A stretch of DNA of 64,000 nt from contig JAZQHA010000053.1 in assembly GCA_045540315.1 (NCBI GenBank), positions 79,074 through 143,073 on the forward strand, in the 5' to 3' direction. Shown here one piece after another: positions 25,521 through 34,109 of this stretch; the stretch's first letter is position 1, and every line of letters starts with the position of its first letter. Below the pieces are notes generated by a model. It was not told where the DNA came from. It made no database searches and saw only the letters and a list, made by a program, of their open reading frames with translations. Position numbers and translations under genes: made by a program. The DNA is from CAG-557 sp045540315 (GTDB lineage: Bacteria; Bacillota; Clostridia; Oscillospirales; Acutalibacteraceae).

Positions 25521-28500
25521 TTATTCTTTCATTACGACATTTTTATCTCCTAACTGATTTCTCAGCTCCCCAACAAGTATATCATTCTTTGATATCCACA
25601 ATTTTCGAGGTGCTAATGTTAATTTTTTTTCATCCTCAAGAAAAATATACACTGGCGTATGTCCCTCAAAAATACTCAATAAAAGCACAGCCCTTTTGTA
25701 CTCAAAGCACTCTTTATTTTTCACTTTCAAGTATAGACCGGGATTTTTCAATGGTTGCTTAGGCTCCGACGTTTGTTCTTGTATAGCGTTCGGATTTGGT
25801 GCTGAAACAATTTTATCGCATATAAGTTTTGGTTCTTCGTCCTCCCGAACGCTAAGTCTTGCATGAATCTCAACTATGTTACCGTCCCTGAGCAAAAACG
25901 AACTTTTCTCGAGCACAGAGCCAAAAACCATCATTTCCATCGTACCGAGCATATCTTCTATCATGACGTACGCAAAGGTGTTATTATTTTTTGAGGTCTT
26001 TAGTTTAACATCTGAAACAATTGCTAAAATTTTCACTCTATCGCCATCTCGATATTTAGGATTTTCTTCCTTTGAGAGATTAACTATATCTCCAATTTTA
26101 GCGTAATTTTGAGTTTTTATAAGCTCAGCAAACTCTGCCATTGGGTGCCCTGACAAATATAGCCCCGTCATTTCTTTTTCCATTTTTAAGAGTTCTTCTT
26201 GAGGAAACTCACACAAATCCGGCATTTCAATTTGAGCCTCTACATCAGTTTTCATTGTATCGAAAAATCCAATTTGGCCCTCAATATTATTTTTCCGTTC
26301 AGTCGCTAGTCCCTCAAATATGCCATCAAGAACAGATAACATCTGACGTCGATTTGCGCCTAAGTTATCGAAGGCGCCTCCCTTAACTAGGTTCTCGACG
26401 ACACGCTTTTGCATATTTTTCCCATACATGCGCTTACAAAAGTCGTATAAAGAGGTAAACCTGCCATTTTTTCGTTCTTCGATTATCTGCTCAATCGGAG
26501 CGCGTCCTATACTTTTTATCGCCAACAGACCAAAACGAATATTATCACCGTCCACAGTAAAGCGGTCTTCGCTCTCGTTAACATCCGGTGGCAAAACATT
26601 AATTCCCAAACTTTTGCACTCATCAATATACTCAACAATCTTATTTATGTTGTCCAAGACGCTCGTGATGAGAGCTGCCATGTACTCCTTAGGATACTTG
26701 CACTTGAGATAAGCAGTCTGGTACGAGATAATCGCATATGCTGCAGCGTGAGATTTATTAAAAGCGTATGAGGCAAAACTTTCCATCTCAGAGTAAATGC
26801 TCGAAGCTACTTCTTCGCTTATACCACGACGAATACAACCTTCCACCTCGACGTTGCCATTATCATCTACAAGGCCATGTATAAAAATTTGATGCTCTCT
26901 CTCCATGACGTCTTTTTTCTTTTTAGACATAGCACGTCGAACGATATCTGCCCTGCCGAGCGAAAAACCAGCTAACTTGCGGAAAATTTGCATAACCTGC
27001 TCTTGATAGACAATACAACCGTAAGTCACGTTAAGGATATCTGACAAAAGCGGGTGCTTATACTTAATCCTATCCGGATGATGCCGGTTCTCGATATACT
27101 GCGGAATAGAACTCATCGGGCCCGGACGATACAGCGAAATAACTGCAATTAAGTCCTCTATGCTATCTGGTTTGAGTTGCATTAAAACGTTTTTCATGCC
27201 AACCGATTCGTACTGAAAAACTCCCTGCGTTAACCCTTTTGACATCATTGCAAAGACTTCTTTATCGTGCAAATCAATGTTCTCTATCCGAAATTCCGGA
27301 TCAAAATTGTTAACCATTTTTTCTGTGTCTTTTATCACAGTGAGCGTGCGAAGACCCAAAAAGTCCATCTTTAAAAGTCCCAGTTCCTCAAGCGTTGTCA
27401 TGGTAAACTGAGTTACAATAGCCTCGTCGTTTTTGGCAAGCGGCACATACTCACTAACTGGTTGCTCAGTTATAACAACACCCGCTGCATGCGTAGAGGC
27501 ATGTCTAGGCATTCCTTCAAGCTTTTGGGCCATATCGATGAGCTCTTTTATTTTAGGATTTTCCTCATATTTCTTGCGCAAGTCAGCTGAAGTAGAAAGT
27601 GCTTTTTTTAAAGTCACACCGAGCTCCATTGGCACCAGCTTTGCTACAGAATCAACCTCCGCATAAGGTATAGCTAACGCACGCCCAACATCACGAATCG
27701 CACCTCTGGCGGCCATTGTGCCAAAGGTTATAATTTGCGCAACGTGGTCGGAGCCATATTTTCGTATAACATAATCTATAACTTCTTGGCGCCGCACATA
27801 GCAAAAATCGATGTCAAAATCCGGCATACTTACACGTTCCGGATTTAAAAAGCGCTCAAAAAGCAAGTTATATTTTATCGGGTCGATACCGGTAATACCG
27901 ATACAATACGCCGCTAAGCTGCCCGCACCAGAGCCTCTTCCTGGGCCAACGGCTATTCCTGCACTTTTTGCATATCGTACAAAGTCGTGCACAATAAGAA
28001 AATAATCGACATAACCCATTCTTTTTATCGTAGAAAGCTCATACTCCAAGCGTGTAATAAGCGAGTCATCTGGATTTTCACCGTAATTTTTACGCAAGCC
28101 ATTATAGCATTGTTCTCTAAAGTACTCATAATGGTCTTGATTATTCGGCACATCAAAGTGTGGCAGCTTCGTTTGTCCAAATTCAAACTCTACGTTACAC
28201 TGCTCAGCTATTTTAACGGTATTTTCTATGGCACCCTCGTAGGCACCAAAAAGCTCCTGCATTTCCTCGGTTGACTTAATATAAACCTGATCCGTGCCAA
28301 AGTCCATCTTATCGTCGTCTTCCACCGTATGGTTTGTCTGTATGCACAACAGGACCTCATGCATACGGCTATCCTCGCGAGTTATGTAGTGGCAGTCATT
28401 CGTCGCAACCATGGGAATCCCTGTTTCTTGAGAGAGCCTTTTCAGCATCGGTAAAATTCGGAGTTCGTCAGCTAAACCATGATTTTGCAACTCTATATAA

Positions 28501-29012
28501 AAATTATCTTTACCAAAAATTTCTTGATATTTTTCTGCAACAACTTTAGCTCTGTCGTAATCGTTACGATTAAGTGCCCTGGGGATTTCTCCCGCAAGGC
28601 ACGCCGACAAAGCTATAAGACCCTCGCTATGCTGACGCAATAAATCTTCATCTATGCGAGGCTTGTTATAAAATCCCTCGATGAACGACAGAGAGACCAT
28701 TTTTATTAGGTTTTGATACCCAATATTATTTTTACAGAGCAAAACCAGATGATAAATCTCCGAGTCAAGTTCGCGCACCTTATCAAAGCGGCTACGTTTA
28801 GCAACATAGACCTCACAGCCAATGATTGGTTTTATACCTTCACTTTTAGCTGCCTTATAGAAGTCCATCACACCGTACATAGAGCCGTGGTCAGTTATTG
28901 CAATGGCATGTTGTTCTAACTCTTTCGCTCGTTTTACCATATCCTTAATACGGCACGCACCATCTAATAAGCTATACTCGCTATGCACATGTAGATGCAC
29001 AAACCTACTCAT
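25521..29012 (-). CDS. dnaE: DNA polymerase III alpha subunit
   Basis: DnaE is the replicative C-family polymerase subunit of the DnaE1 type. From ATG 29012 it has 1163 residues: a PHP domain (HLHVHSEYSLLDG, HAIAITDHG), polymerase palm with GPGRGSGAGSLAAYC and PDFDIDFC, fingers with YRPGPM, a helix-hairpin-helix region and an OB fold near 980-1060. GGAGAAC precedes ATG 29012, and homologues begin at this SRFVHLHVH. It stands alone downstream of a short intergenic region. Confidence 0.97.
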   Translation of the reverse strand: MSRFVHLHVHSEYSLLDGACRIKDMVKRAKELEQHAIAITDHGSMYGVMDFYKAAKSEGIKPIIGCEVYVAKRSRFDKVRELDSEIYHLVLLCKNNIGYQNLIKMVSLSFIEGFYNKPRIDEDLLRQHSEGLIALSACLAGEIPRALNRNDYDRAKVVAEKYQEIFGKDNFYIELQNHGLADELRILPMLKRLSQETGIPMVATNDCHYITREDSRMHEVLLCIQTNHTVEDDDKMDFGTDQVYIKSTEEMQELFGAYEGAIENTVKIAEQCNVEFEFGQTKLPHFDVPNNQDHYEYFREQCYNGLRKNYGENPDDSLITRLEYELSTIKRMGYVDYFLIVHDFVRYAKSAGIAVGPGRGSGAGSLAAYCIGITGIDPIKYNLLFERFLNPERVSMPDFDIDFCYVRRQEVIDYVIRKYGSDHVAQIITFGTMAARGAIRDVGRALAIPYAEVDSVAKLVPMELGVTLKKALSTSADLRKKYEENPKIKELIDMAQKLEGMPRHASTHAAGVVITEQPVSEYVPLAKNDEAIVTQFTMTTLEELGLLKMDFLGLRTLTVIKDTEKMVNNFDPEFRIENIDLHDKEVFAMMSKGLTQGVFQYESVGMKNVLMQLKPDSIEDLIAVISLYRPGPMSSIPQYIENRHHPDRIKYKHPLLSDILNVTYGCIVYQEQVMQIFRKLAGFSLGRADIVRRAMSKKKKDVMEREHQIFIHGLVDDNGNVEVEGCIRRGISEEVASSIYSEMESFASYAFNKSHAAAYAIISYQTAYLKCKYPKEYMAALITSVLDNINKIVEYIDECKSLGINVLPPDVNESEDRFTVDGDNIRFGLLAIKSIGRAPIEQIIEERKNGRFTSLYDFCKRMYGKNMQKRVVENLVKGGAFDNLGANRRQMLSVLDGIFEGLATERKNNIEGQIGFFDTMKTDVEAQIEMPDLCEFPQEELLKMEKEMTGLYLSGHPMAEFAELIKTQNYAKIGDIVNLSKEENPKYRDGDRVKILAIVSDVKLKTSKNNNTFAYVMIEDMLGTMEMMVFGSVLEKSSFLLRDGNIVEIHARLSVREDEEPKLICDKIVSAPNPNAIQEQTSEPKQPLKNPGLYLKVKNKECFEYKRAVLLLSIFEGHTPVYIFLEDEKKLTLAPRKLWISKNDILVGELRNQLGDKNVVMKE

Positions 29013-29090
29013 AACAGTTCTCCATAAAAAATTGATATTTACATCATACAAAGTTTCTTGCGAAAAATAGATACTGAATCCGCGTTATTG

Positions 29091-29120
29091 TAAAAACCAT
29101 TATAATTTTTCAATGGTTTA
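29091..29120 (-). terminator. Terminator of the secreted Cys-rich protein gene
   Basis: AAACCATT/AATGGTTT on the minus strand overlaps the stop codon and runs into TTTTTAC. Confidence 0.6.
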
Positions 29121-29966
29121 ACTCCCGATGTTGTTCTCCCAATTCTCTATAACTCCTTCAAGCGTTTTTGACAATACCTGAAGTTTGTCGTTTTTGTCTG
29201 TAGGCAACGCGCTAGGTTTGCACCAATAATTCAAGTGAGCCATGTCATGTTCATCATAAACTTGTCCATTTATTGATTTAGCCCAAGCTCTCCCCATATC
29301 AATTTCCGCTTGACACTTCTCTTGTTGTTTCATACCTGCTTTTAAAGCATCAACACACGCTGGATAATAATGTGTATATATGGCATTTGCATGGTTTCCC
29401 CTATCGTCCATATTCCACGGCCATTTTATTTCCTTAGGGAAACAGTTTGAGTTTGTCTGTAATTTTCCTATTGCACTCAAAATTTCACAACCCTTTTTCG
29501 CATCCGCCGGACCGAAGTTAGATTTGGGGTTAACTATCCAACCCAAATTATCCCTCATTATCGCCGCACATACATCACGTCTCAGGTTGCTGTCCTGATA
29601 GGCTACATAACCTTGATGACCAGCATACCCTATAGCCCCTATAGCCGCAGTTGCTGCCATATAAACACCTGGCCAAAACCCTCTTCTTCGTGCCATAGCT
29701 TGACCTTGCCCCAATCCTCGTTGCACCCCTCGCTCATATGCCGCACCGACATTCCTTGCTATCTCCACAACGTTCCTTCCAGTATCTATGGCTTGCATCA
29801 ATCTTGAGTATTCAGCCGCATTAGCTTCTACCGCTTCTAGGAATTGATTTGCTTGTGCTGCTAGTGCTGCTACTTGTCCTGGTGCTGGTGCTGCTGGTGC
29901 TGCTTGTCCTGCTGCTCCTCCAAACAACAAAGATATTGCTAATAATACAGAAATTATACTACTCAT
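29118..29966 (-). CDS. Secreted protein with six cysteines, unknown function
   Basis: The 282-residue protein has a signal peptide (SSIISVLLAISLLFGGAAG) followed by an Ala/Pro-rich stretch, a helical region with GRNVVEIARNVGAAYERG, a possible second hydrophobic segment (YMAATAAIGAIGYAG) and a C-terminal domain with six Cys in RDVCAAIM, KKGCEIL, NSNCFP, YPACVDAL, QEKCQAE and NYWCKPS. Those even numbers suggest disulfides outside the cell. I do not recognise the family. GGGAGAGGAT supports ATG 29966. It has its own promoter with an internal inverted repeat, which suggests regulation. Confidence 0.65.
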   Translation of the reverse strand: MSSIISVLLAISLLFGGAAGQAAPAAPAPGQVAALAAQANQFLEAVEANAAEYSRLMQAIDTGRNVVEIARNVGAAYERGVQRGLGQGQAMARRRGFWPGVYMAATAAIGAIGYAGHQGYVAYQDSNLRRDVCAAIMRDNLGWIVNPKSNFGPADAKKGCEILSAIGKLQTNSNCFPKEIKWPWNMDDRGNHANAIYTHYYPACVDALKAGMKQQEKCQAEIDMGRAWAKSINGQVYDEHDMAHLNYWCKPSALPTDKNDKLQVLSKTLEGVIENWENNIGS

Positions 29967-30013
29967 TGTACTATCCTCTCCCAAAAATAAATTTAAATTA
30001 ATAAACAAGTTTA

Positions 30014-30042
30014 ATTATACCGTTAAAGGTATAAAAAGTCAA
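30014..30042 (-). promoter_or_regulatory. Sigma-A promoter with inverted repeat in the spacer
   Basis: On the minus strand TTGACT (30037-30042) and TATAAT (30014-30019) are 17 bases apart. The spacer contains TATACC/GGTATA (30016-30033), a 6-bp inverted pair that overlaps the -10 and could be an operator for the secreted protein gene. Confidence 0.75.
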
Positions 30043-30121
30043 GATATTTTTATCTATTTTGTTTGCATGCACAAAAAAGATTGTCGACAAAACAAATTTA
30101 TTAAAACCCAAACAATCTCAT

Positions 30122-30149
30122 ACATATTGTTTTTCTGTAACCATAATTT
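30122..30149 (+). promoter_or_regulatory. Possible sigma-E-type promoter of the micro-protein gene
   Basis: ACATATT (30122-30128), 13 bases, then CATAATTT (30142-30149) resembles the mother-cell sigma-E pattern of ATATT and CATA. The match at the -10 end is partial. Confidence 0.35.
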
Positions 30150-30199
30150 ACGAAATTCCATATGATGATATTGAAATACACAAAAAGGAGGGAAACAGT

Positions 30200-30319
30200 A
30201 TGTGTAACAATGGTTTCGGCGGAGGCTGCTCCTGGATAATCATCTTAATTCTTATCTTGTGTTGCTGCGGAAACAATGGTAACGAATATGGATGTAATAA
30301 CGGCTGTGGTTGCAATTAA
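30200..30319 (+). CDS. Cys/Gly-rich single-helix micro-protein (spore YjcZ-like)
   Basis: The 39-residue protein begins MCNNGFGGGC, has one very hydrophobic helix (WIIILILIL), then CCCGNNGNEYG and a tail CNNGCGCN. The layout (Gly-rich start, one helix, Cys-rich end) resembles YjcZ-type sporulation micro-proteins. AAAGGAGGG precedes ATG 30200; the longer open frame upstream is not supported. A terminator follows. Nine Cys in 39 residues suggest metal binding or cross-linking. Confidence 0.75.
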   Translation: MCNNGFGGGCSWIIILILILCCCGNNGNEYGCNNGCGCN

Positions 30320-30330
30320 GCATAAAGAAT

Positions 30331-30366
30331 GTGCACTCTCTATACTTACGAGGGTGCACTTTTTTC
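30331..30366 (+). terminator. Terminator of the micro-protein gene
   Basis: GTGCACTC with GAGGGTGCAC, followed by a T run. Confidence 0.85.
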
Positions 30367-30437
30367 TTTTTACATAGTTATCATATTTTTATTCATCAAG
30401 CATATTGTATATAGAACTCTATTTTCGGAGGACGTTT

Positions 30438-31079
30438 ATGCATATAGTAAGTTTAAAAACCTGTAACTCAACTGAAAAAAAACATATAAAACACTTTTCT
30501 CAAAATAACAAAGCCTTATTAATATTAACTTTGTTTTTTCTCATAGGCTTGTTCTTTGGCTCTATCTTAATAAGATTCTTTGATGTCGACACTTTTAAAT
30601 TTTTCAAAATTTTATTGCTCAGCGACTTGACTGAACGTACTTCCGCATCTTATTTAAGTATCTTTATAAAGTCTATTTCGGCAATATCAATTTTTATCCT
30701 TCCCGCTTTCTTAATGGGACTGTCGGCATGGGGCTTTGTCGCTGCACCAATAATTCCCTTCTTGCGTGGAATATGCATCGGCCTTTCTAGCGGCTACATA
30801 TACTCACTCTATGGCTTTAAAGATATATGTTGTTATTCTTTAACTTTTTTACCAGGAATATTTGTCTCTACCATCGCCATCTTGTTAATTACAAAAGAAT
30901 CTTCGCTTTTTTCCATTAGCTGCTTTTCTTTAATTTTCTTAAAAAATACCGCCCATAGCACCACCGGCACTACAAAGCGGTATATATTTAAAACTTTATC
31001 ACTAATGTTTTTGGCAATAATCGCCGCGGGAATCGACGTCCTTTTTAGCCTGGTTTTTGCACATTTTTTGGCAACATAA
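30438..31079 (+). CDS. SpoIIM-like membrane protein
   Basis: The 213-residue protein has five to six membrane helices. The arrangement of a first helix (LILTLFFLIGLFFGS), then FLMGLSAWGFVAAPIIPFLRGICIGLSSGYIYSLYG and FLPGIFVSTIAILL is typical of the SpoIIM (PF01944) family; SpoIIM works with SpoIID and SpoIIP in engulfment. Divergence is high, so a general SpoIIM-superfamily membrane protein is as likely as the true engulfment factor. ATG 30438 follows GGAGGACG. It is convergent with the precursor operon. Confidence 0.55.
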   Translation: MHIVSLKTCNSTEKKHIKHFSQNNKALLILTLFFLIGLFFGSILIRFFDVDTFKFFKILLLSDLTERTSASYLSIFIKSISAISIFILPAFLMGLSAWGFVAAPIIPFLRGICIGLSSGYIYSLYGFKDICCYSLTFLPGIFVSTIAILLITKESSLFSISCFSLIFLKNTAHSTTGTTKRYIFKTLSLMFLAIIAAGIDVLFSLVFAHFLAT

Positions 31080-31081
31080 AT

Positions 31082-31591
31082 CTAACTTTTTTTATTGGCA
31101 TTAGTCTTCTTGGAATTTGAATAACTTCCTAGCTTTGATGAAACATCCGCAAAAACATCTGCATTAGGCTGAACAACGAACACATCAAGAAGTAAGTTTG
31201 CACACATACTACCAAGCACCGCGTCAAATATTACATTAAAAACACTCTTAGGACCACCATGCAGATGAGGACCAACAACGAACGCAAATGCTTTACCGAC
31301 ACCGTTGAGCAATTGCCGATAAGTCAACGTTAACCCGTCCCCACCTTGTACAACTTCCAAGTCTTCTACAGTTAACTTCAATAGCTTGTCTCTATTTTCT
31401 TTTACAAATGTCAAAAGCTCTTTTTTCTTTTGATGAAAGACTTCTAGGCTGTTTTCATCTATATAAATATCATGTTTTTCAAGCAGTCTGCGCTCGCTAT
31501 CTATATCATCTAGCAACAGTAACTCTTGAAACAAGTTTTGTACGTTTTCGATTGATTCTTGACCCGTCTCAAATTTATTTTCCTTGCTCAT
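31082..31591 (-). CDS. Double-glycine leader precursor, member 4
   Basis: The 169-residue protein has a leader of about 88 residues (NVQNLFQELLLLDDIDSE, then FHQKKKELLTFVKENRDK) ending in LEVVQGG, followed by about 80 residues with hydrophobic stretches, GPHLHGGPKSVFNV, one Cys, and a Ser/Asn/Lys-rich tail. The leader is nearly the same as in member 3 while the rest is unrelated, which is the pattern of exported precursor families with a Nif11-like or class II leader. It lacks modification motifs. The gap of 187 bases to member 3 contains no clear gene. Confidence 0.7.
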   Translation of the reverse strand: MSKENKFETGQESIENVQNLFQELLLLDDIDSERRLLEKHDIYIDENSLEVFHQKKKELLTFVKENRDKLLKLTVEDLEVVQGGDGLTLTYRQLLNGVGKAFAFVVGPHLHGGPKSVFNVIFDAVLGSMCANLLLDVFVVQPNADVFADVSSKLGSYSNSKKTNANKKS

Positions 31592-31778
31592 AAAAACACC
31601 TCATTTTAATGTTGCCAATTGGTTTTCGCCGTTTACTAAGAAACATTACCCCAATACACCAAATACTAAAAGAAAAGATACATTAAAGCGTTATCAACTT
31701 AAAATAAAAATCTTTGCGAGTTTAATCTTTTCTCTTTATAAGGCGGAAGATTTCTGAATTTTTGGTTGTAAAAAACAA

Positions 31779-32246
31779 TTACTTGTTTTTGCTGCTGTCG
31801 CTGTCATCGATTGCACCTTTCAGCGACTTGAATCCTTGGTCGATAACATTAGTCAGCACATTAATACCCATATCGCTAAAAAAAACAAAGGCCGGTGTTT
31901 TGCTCAACTCAAGATATTTTTGCAGCCCAAAAACAAGCAACTTGCTGATAGCATGAAACACTGTTCTAGCGTTAGCTACTTTGCTCCACTCTATACCCCC
32001 ACTTACGCTTTCCAATTCATTTACGTCTAATTTTGACAACTTGGATTTATTTTCTTTTACAAATACAAAAAGCTCTTTTTTCTTTTGATGGAACGCTTCT
32101 AAGCTTTTTTCATCAACATCAATGCCACGTTTTTCAAGCAGTTTACGCTCGCTATCTATATCATCTAACAATAGTAACTCTTGAAACAAGTTTTGTATCT
32201 CTTCGATTGATTCTTGACCTAAATCAAGATTATTTTTTTTATTCAT
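31779..32246 (-). CDS. Double-glycine leader precursor, member 3
   Basis: The 155-residue protein shares IQNLFQELLLLDDIDSERK and AFHQKKKELFVFVKENKSK with member 4 and ends its leader with LESVSGG near residue 83. The mature part begins IEWSKVANARTVF and contains two amphipathic helices and a Ser/Asp/Lys tail, with no Cys. The ribosome site AATGAGGTG is the same as for member 4. It is the third gene in the operon reading from 33003. Confidence 0.72.
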   Translation of the reverse strand: MNKKNNLDLGQESIEEIQNLFQELLLLDDIDSERKLLEKRGIDVDEKSLEAFHQKKKELFVFVKENKSKLSKLDVNELESVSGGIEWSKVANARTVFHAISKLLVFGLQKYLELSKTPAFVFFSDMGINVLTNVIDQGFKSLKGAIDDSDSSKNK

Positions 32247-32294
32247 AAAAACACCTCATTAAAAAATCTTTTTTGGGATTAACTCAAACTCATT

Positions 32295-32729
32295 TTATAA
32301 TGTCCGTGGTTGACCATGTACGGTATTCCATATTTGATCTTGCGCAGCCCCCGCTATCTGGTCTTGAAGCGTTTGCACAAGAAGTTCTTGGATGTTTGCA
32401 CCATTTAACGTCGCATTCACAATATTAACGATTTGCTTTATTGCATCAATAAAGTTTATAGCTTCTTCAGCAATGTTAAATAGTGTCAACAGATTAATAC
32501 CGCCACTTACGTCACCTAACTCAGTTACATCAAGCTTTTGCAGCTGATCTTTATTCTTTTTTATAAAATCAAAGAACTCTTTTTTTCTTAGATGAAATTC
32601 TTTTAGAATTTTTTCGTCAATAGTAAATCCGCGTTCTTGAATAAGCTTGCGTTCACTCTCTATATCTTGTTGTAAAAGTAAATCTTTGAGCAAATTCTGT
32701 ATGTCATCGTTTAACGTATCATCTTTCAT
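32295..32729 (-). CDS. Double-glycine leader precursor, member 2
   Basis: The 144-residue protein begins MKDDTLNDDIQNLLKDLLL, has IESERKLIQERGFTIDEK and ends its leader with LGDVSGG. The core (about 67 residues) is Cys-free and strongly amphipathic (LFNIAEEAINFIDAIKQIV), like a pore-forming bacteriocin or structural helix. ATG 32729 is the first in-frame ATG within the family alignment, but GGAGG lies about 19 bases away, so the true start or leader length is not certain. An in-frame extension overlaps member 1. Confidence 0.68.
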   Translation of the reverse strand: MKDDTLNDDIQNLLKDLLLQQDIESERKLIQERGFTIDEKILKEFHLRKKEFFDFIKKNKDQLQKLDVTELGDVSGGINLLTLFNIAEEAINFIDAIKQIVNIVNATLNGANIQELLVQTLQDQIAGAAQDQIWNTVHGQPRTL

Positions 32730-32775
32730 ATAGATTTTTTTATAAAAAACCTCCTTCTTTTGCTTTTTGCTAAAA

Positions 32776-33003
32776 TTAAGACCGACAAATATAACCATCT
32801 CTAAAATCATGCATTAAATACCAGCAGTATTTGCATTTTTCTGGACGTCCTTCAGCTTCCCACTCTTCTCGTTTGCTGTCTAACACCATAAACTTACCCG
32901 GCTTACAGCACTTTTCTTCGGGCACAACATCCACAGCTATACCACCAGCTATGCTCCCTAATTCCTCAAAACTCATCTTCTCTTTTTTTAAATCTTCACC
33001 CAT
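32776..33003 (-). CDS. Double-glycine leader precursor, member 1 (Cys-rich)
   Basis: The 75-residue protein has a short leader KKEKMSFEELGSIAGG (Gly-Gly at about 20-21) and a Cys-rich core with KCCKPGKF, EKCKYCWYLM and a terminal CRS, five Cys in all. It differs from members 2-4 in the short leader and in Cys content. AAGGAGG precedes ATG 33003, and it is promoter-proximal. It may be a disulfide- or zinc-stabilised peptide or a regulator of the set. Confidence 0.7.
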   Translation of the reverse strand: MGEDLKKEKMSFEELGSIAGGIAVDVVPEEKCCKPGKFMVLDSKREEWEAEGRPEKCKYCWYLMHDFRDGYICRS

Positions 33004-33211
33004 CTTAAAAACCTCCTTATTAAATTTAATTTTCTTCCATCCAGATAAAATTTATTTAAACAAAAAGGCACTCATAAAAATACCCGTTGAAAAGTAATTT
33101 CTATGAATGCTTTTTAATTGTAAGGTAAGACTTGTTAATTAAACCACTAGAAAAACCTATTAAGTAATACAGCGCAAAATATTTAAATTTAAATTCCTTC
33201 TGGTACGTTTA

Positions 33212-33240
33212 ATTATATTTTATTTTTTCAAGATAGTCAA
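33212..33240 (-). promoter_or_regulatory. Sigma-A promoter of the GG-leader operon
   Basis: On the minus strand TTGACT (33235-33240) and TATAAT (33212-33217) are 17 bases apart. A leader of about 200 bases separates it from the first gene; I see no gene in that leader. Confidence 0.8.
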
Positions 33241-33276
33241 CAGCCATACAATAAAAATAATTTTATTGTTTTTTGG

Positions 33277-34095
33277 TTAATTTTCACCAAGTTCGTCGAG
33301 CGAGCCAAATGTATATCCATCCGCTTTCCATTTATTTATAAGTTCATCTAGTATCTCAGCGTTGGTCTTGGATGTGCTGTGTAGTAGAACTATTGCACCT
33401 GGATGTACCCGAGAAAGTTTCTCGAATGCGTGCTCTTTTGTTGGTTGTTTATCTCTAAGCCAATCAACATATGCTAAACTCCAAAAAATCGTCTTGTAGC
33501 CTAACTCGTGAGCATGTTTTAAGTTTTCCTCGTTGTACTTGCCCTGAGGCGGCCGATAGTACTTGGGCAAGTCTTTACCCGTCGTCTCTTTGAACATCTC
33601 TTCTACCTTCGAGATTTCCGTTTTAAACGACTCCATGCTCGAAATCTTGGACATATCTGGGTGCGAAAATGTGTGATTCCCAACAATGTGTCCTTCCTCC
33701 ACCATGCGCTTTACAAGCTCAGGACTCGTTTTGATGTAGTTGCCAACCAGGAAGAATGTCGCTTTAACGTCGTTTTTCTTGAGTGCATCTAAAATTGCAG
33801 GAGTGTAGCCATTTTCGAAACCTGCATCAAATGTGAGGTACACTTTTTTCTCGTCCGGCTTGCCAACATAGTAAGAATTATATTGCTTTAAAAATTCACT
33901 GCTAGCGTTGCCGGTTGGGGCTTTGCCTTCCTCGCTAAAACTCAAGCCCCAGTTGTTATTTACAGCCGTTGAGGTCGCAACCGTTTTGCTGTTTACCGAC
34001 AACTTGCTGCCTACAAGAACCGAAGCCACCACAAAACACAGCATCGCCGAGAGCAATATATTTTTTTTGCGTAAAACCAATATCAATTCGCGCAC
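33277..34095 (-). CDS. pdaA: Polysaccharide deacetylase, PdaA-like
   Basis: PdaA-type enzymes de-N-acetylate muramic acid so that muramic delta-lactam can form in spore cortex. The 272-residue protein has an N-terminal membrane anchor and a NodB domain: LTFDAGFENGYTP (catalytic Asp and metal Asp), HTFSHPDMSK (metal His), YYRPPQGKYNE and VLLHSTS. It is the third gene after sipL and spoIVA with a 14-base gap, which supports the sporulation role. The start is GTG at 34095 or a nearby TTG; the ribosome site does not decide. Confidence 0.88.
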   Translation of the reverse strand: MRELILVLRKKNILLSAMLCFVVASVLVGSKLSVNSKTVATSTAVNNNWGLSFSEEGKAPTGNASSEFLKQYNSYYVGKPDEKKVYLTFDAGFENGYTPAILDALKKNDVKATFFLVGNYIKTSPELVKRMVEEGHIVGNHTFSHPDMSKISSMESFKTEISKVEEMFKETTGKDLPKYYRPPQGKYNEENLKHAHELGYKTIFWSLAYVDWLRDKQPTKEHAFEKLSRVHPGAIVLLHSTSKTNAEILDELINKWKADGYTFGSLDELGEN

Positions 34096-34109
34096 CGCCC
34101 TTTATTTTG

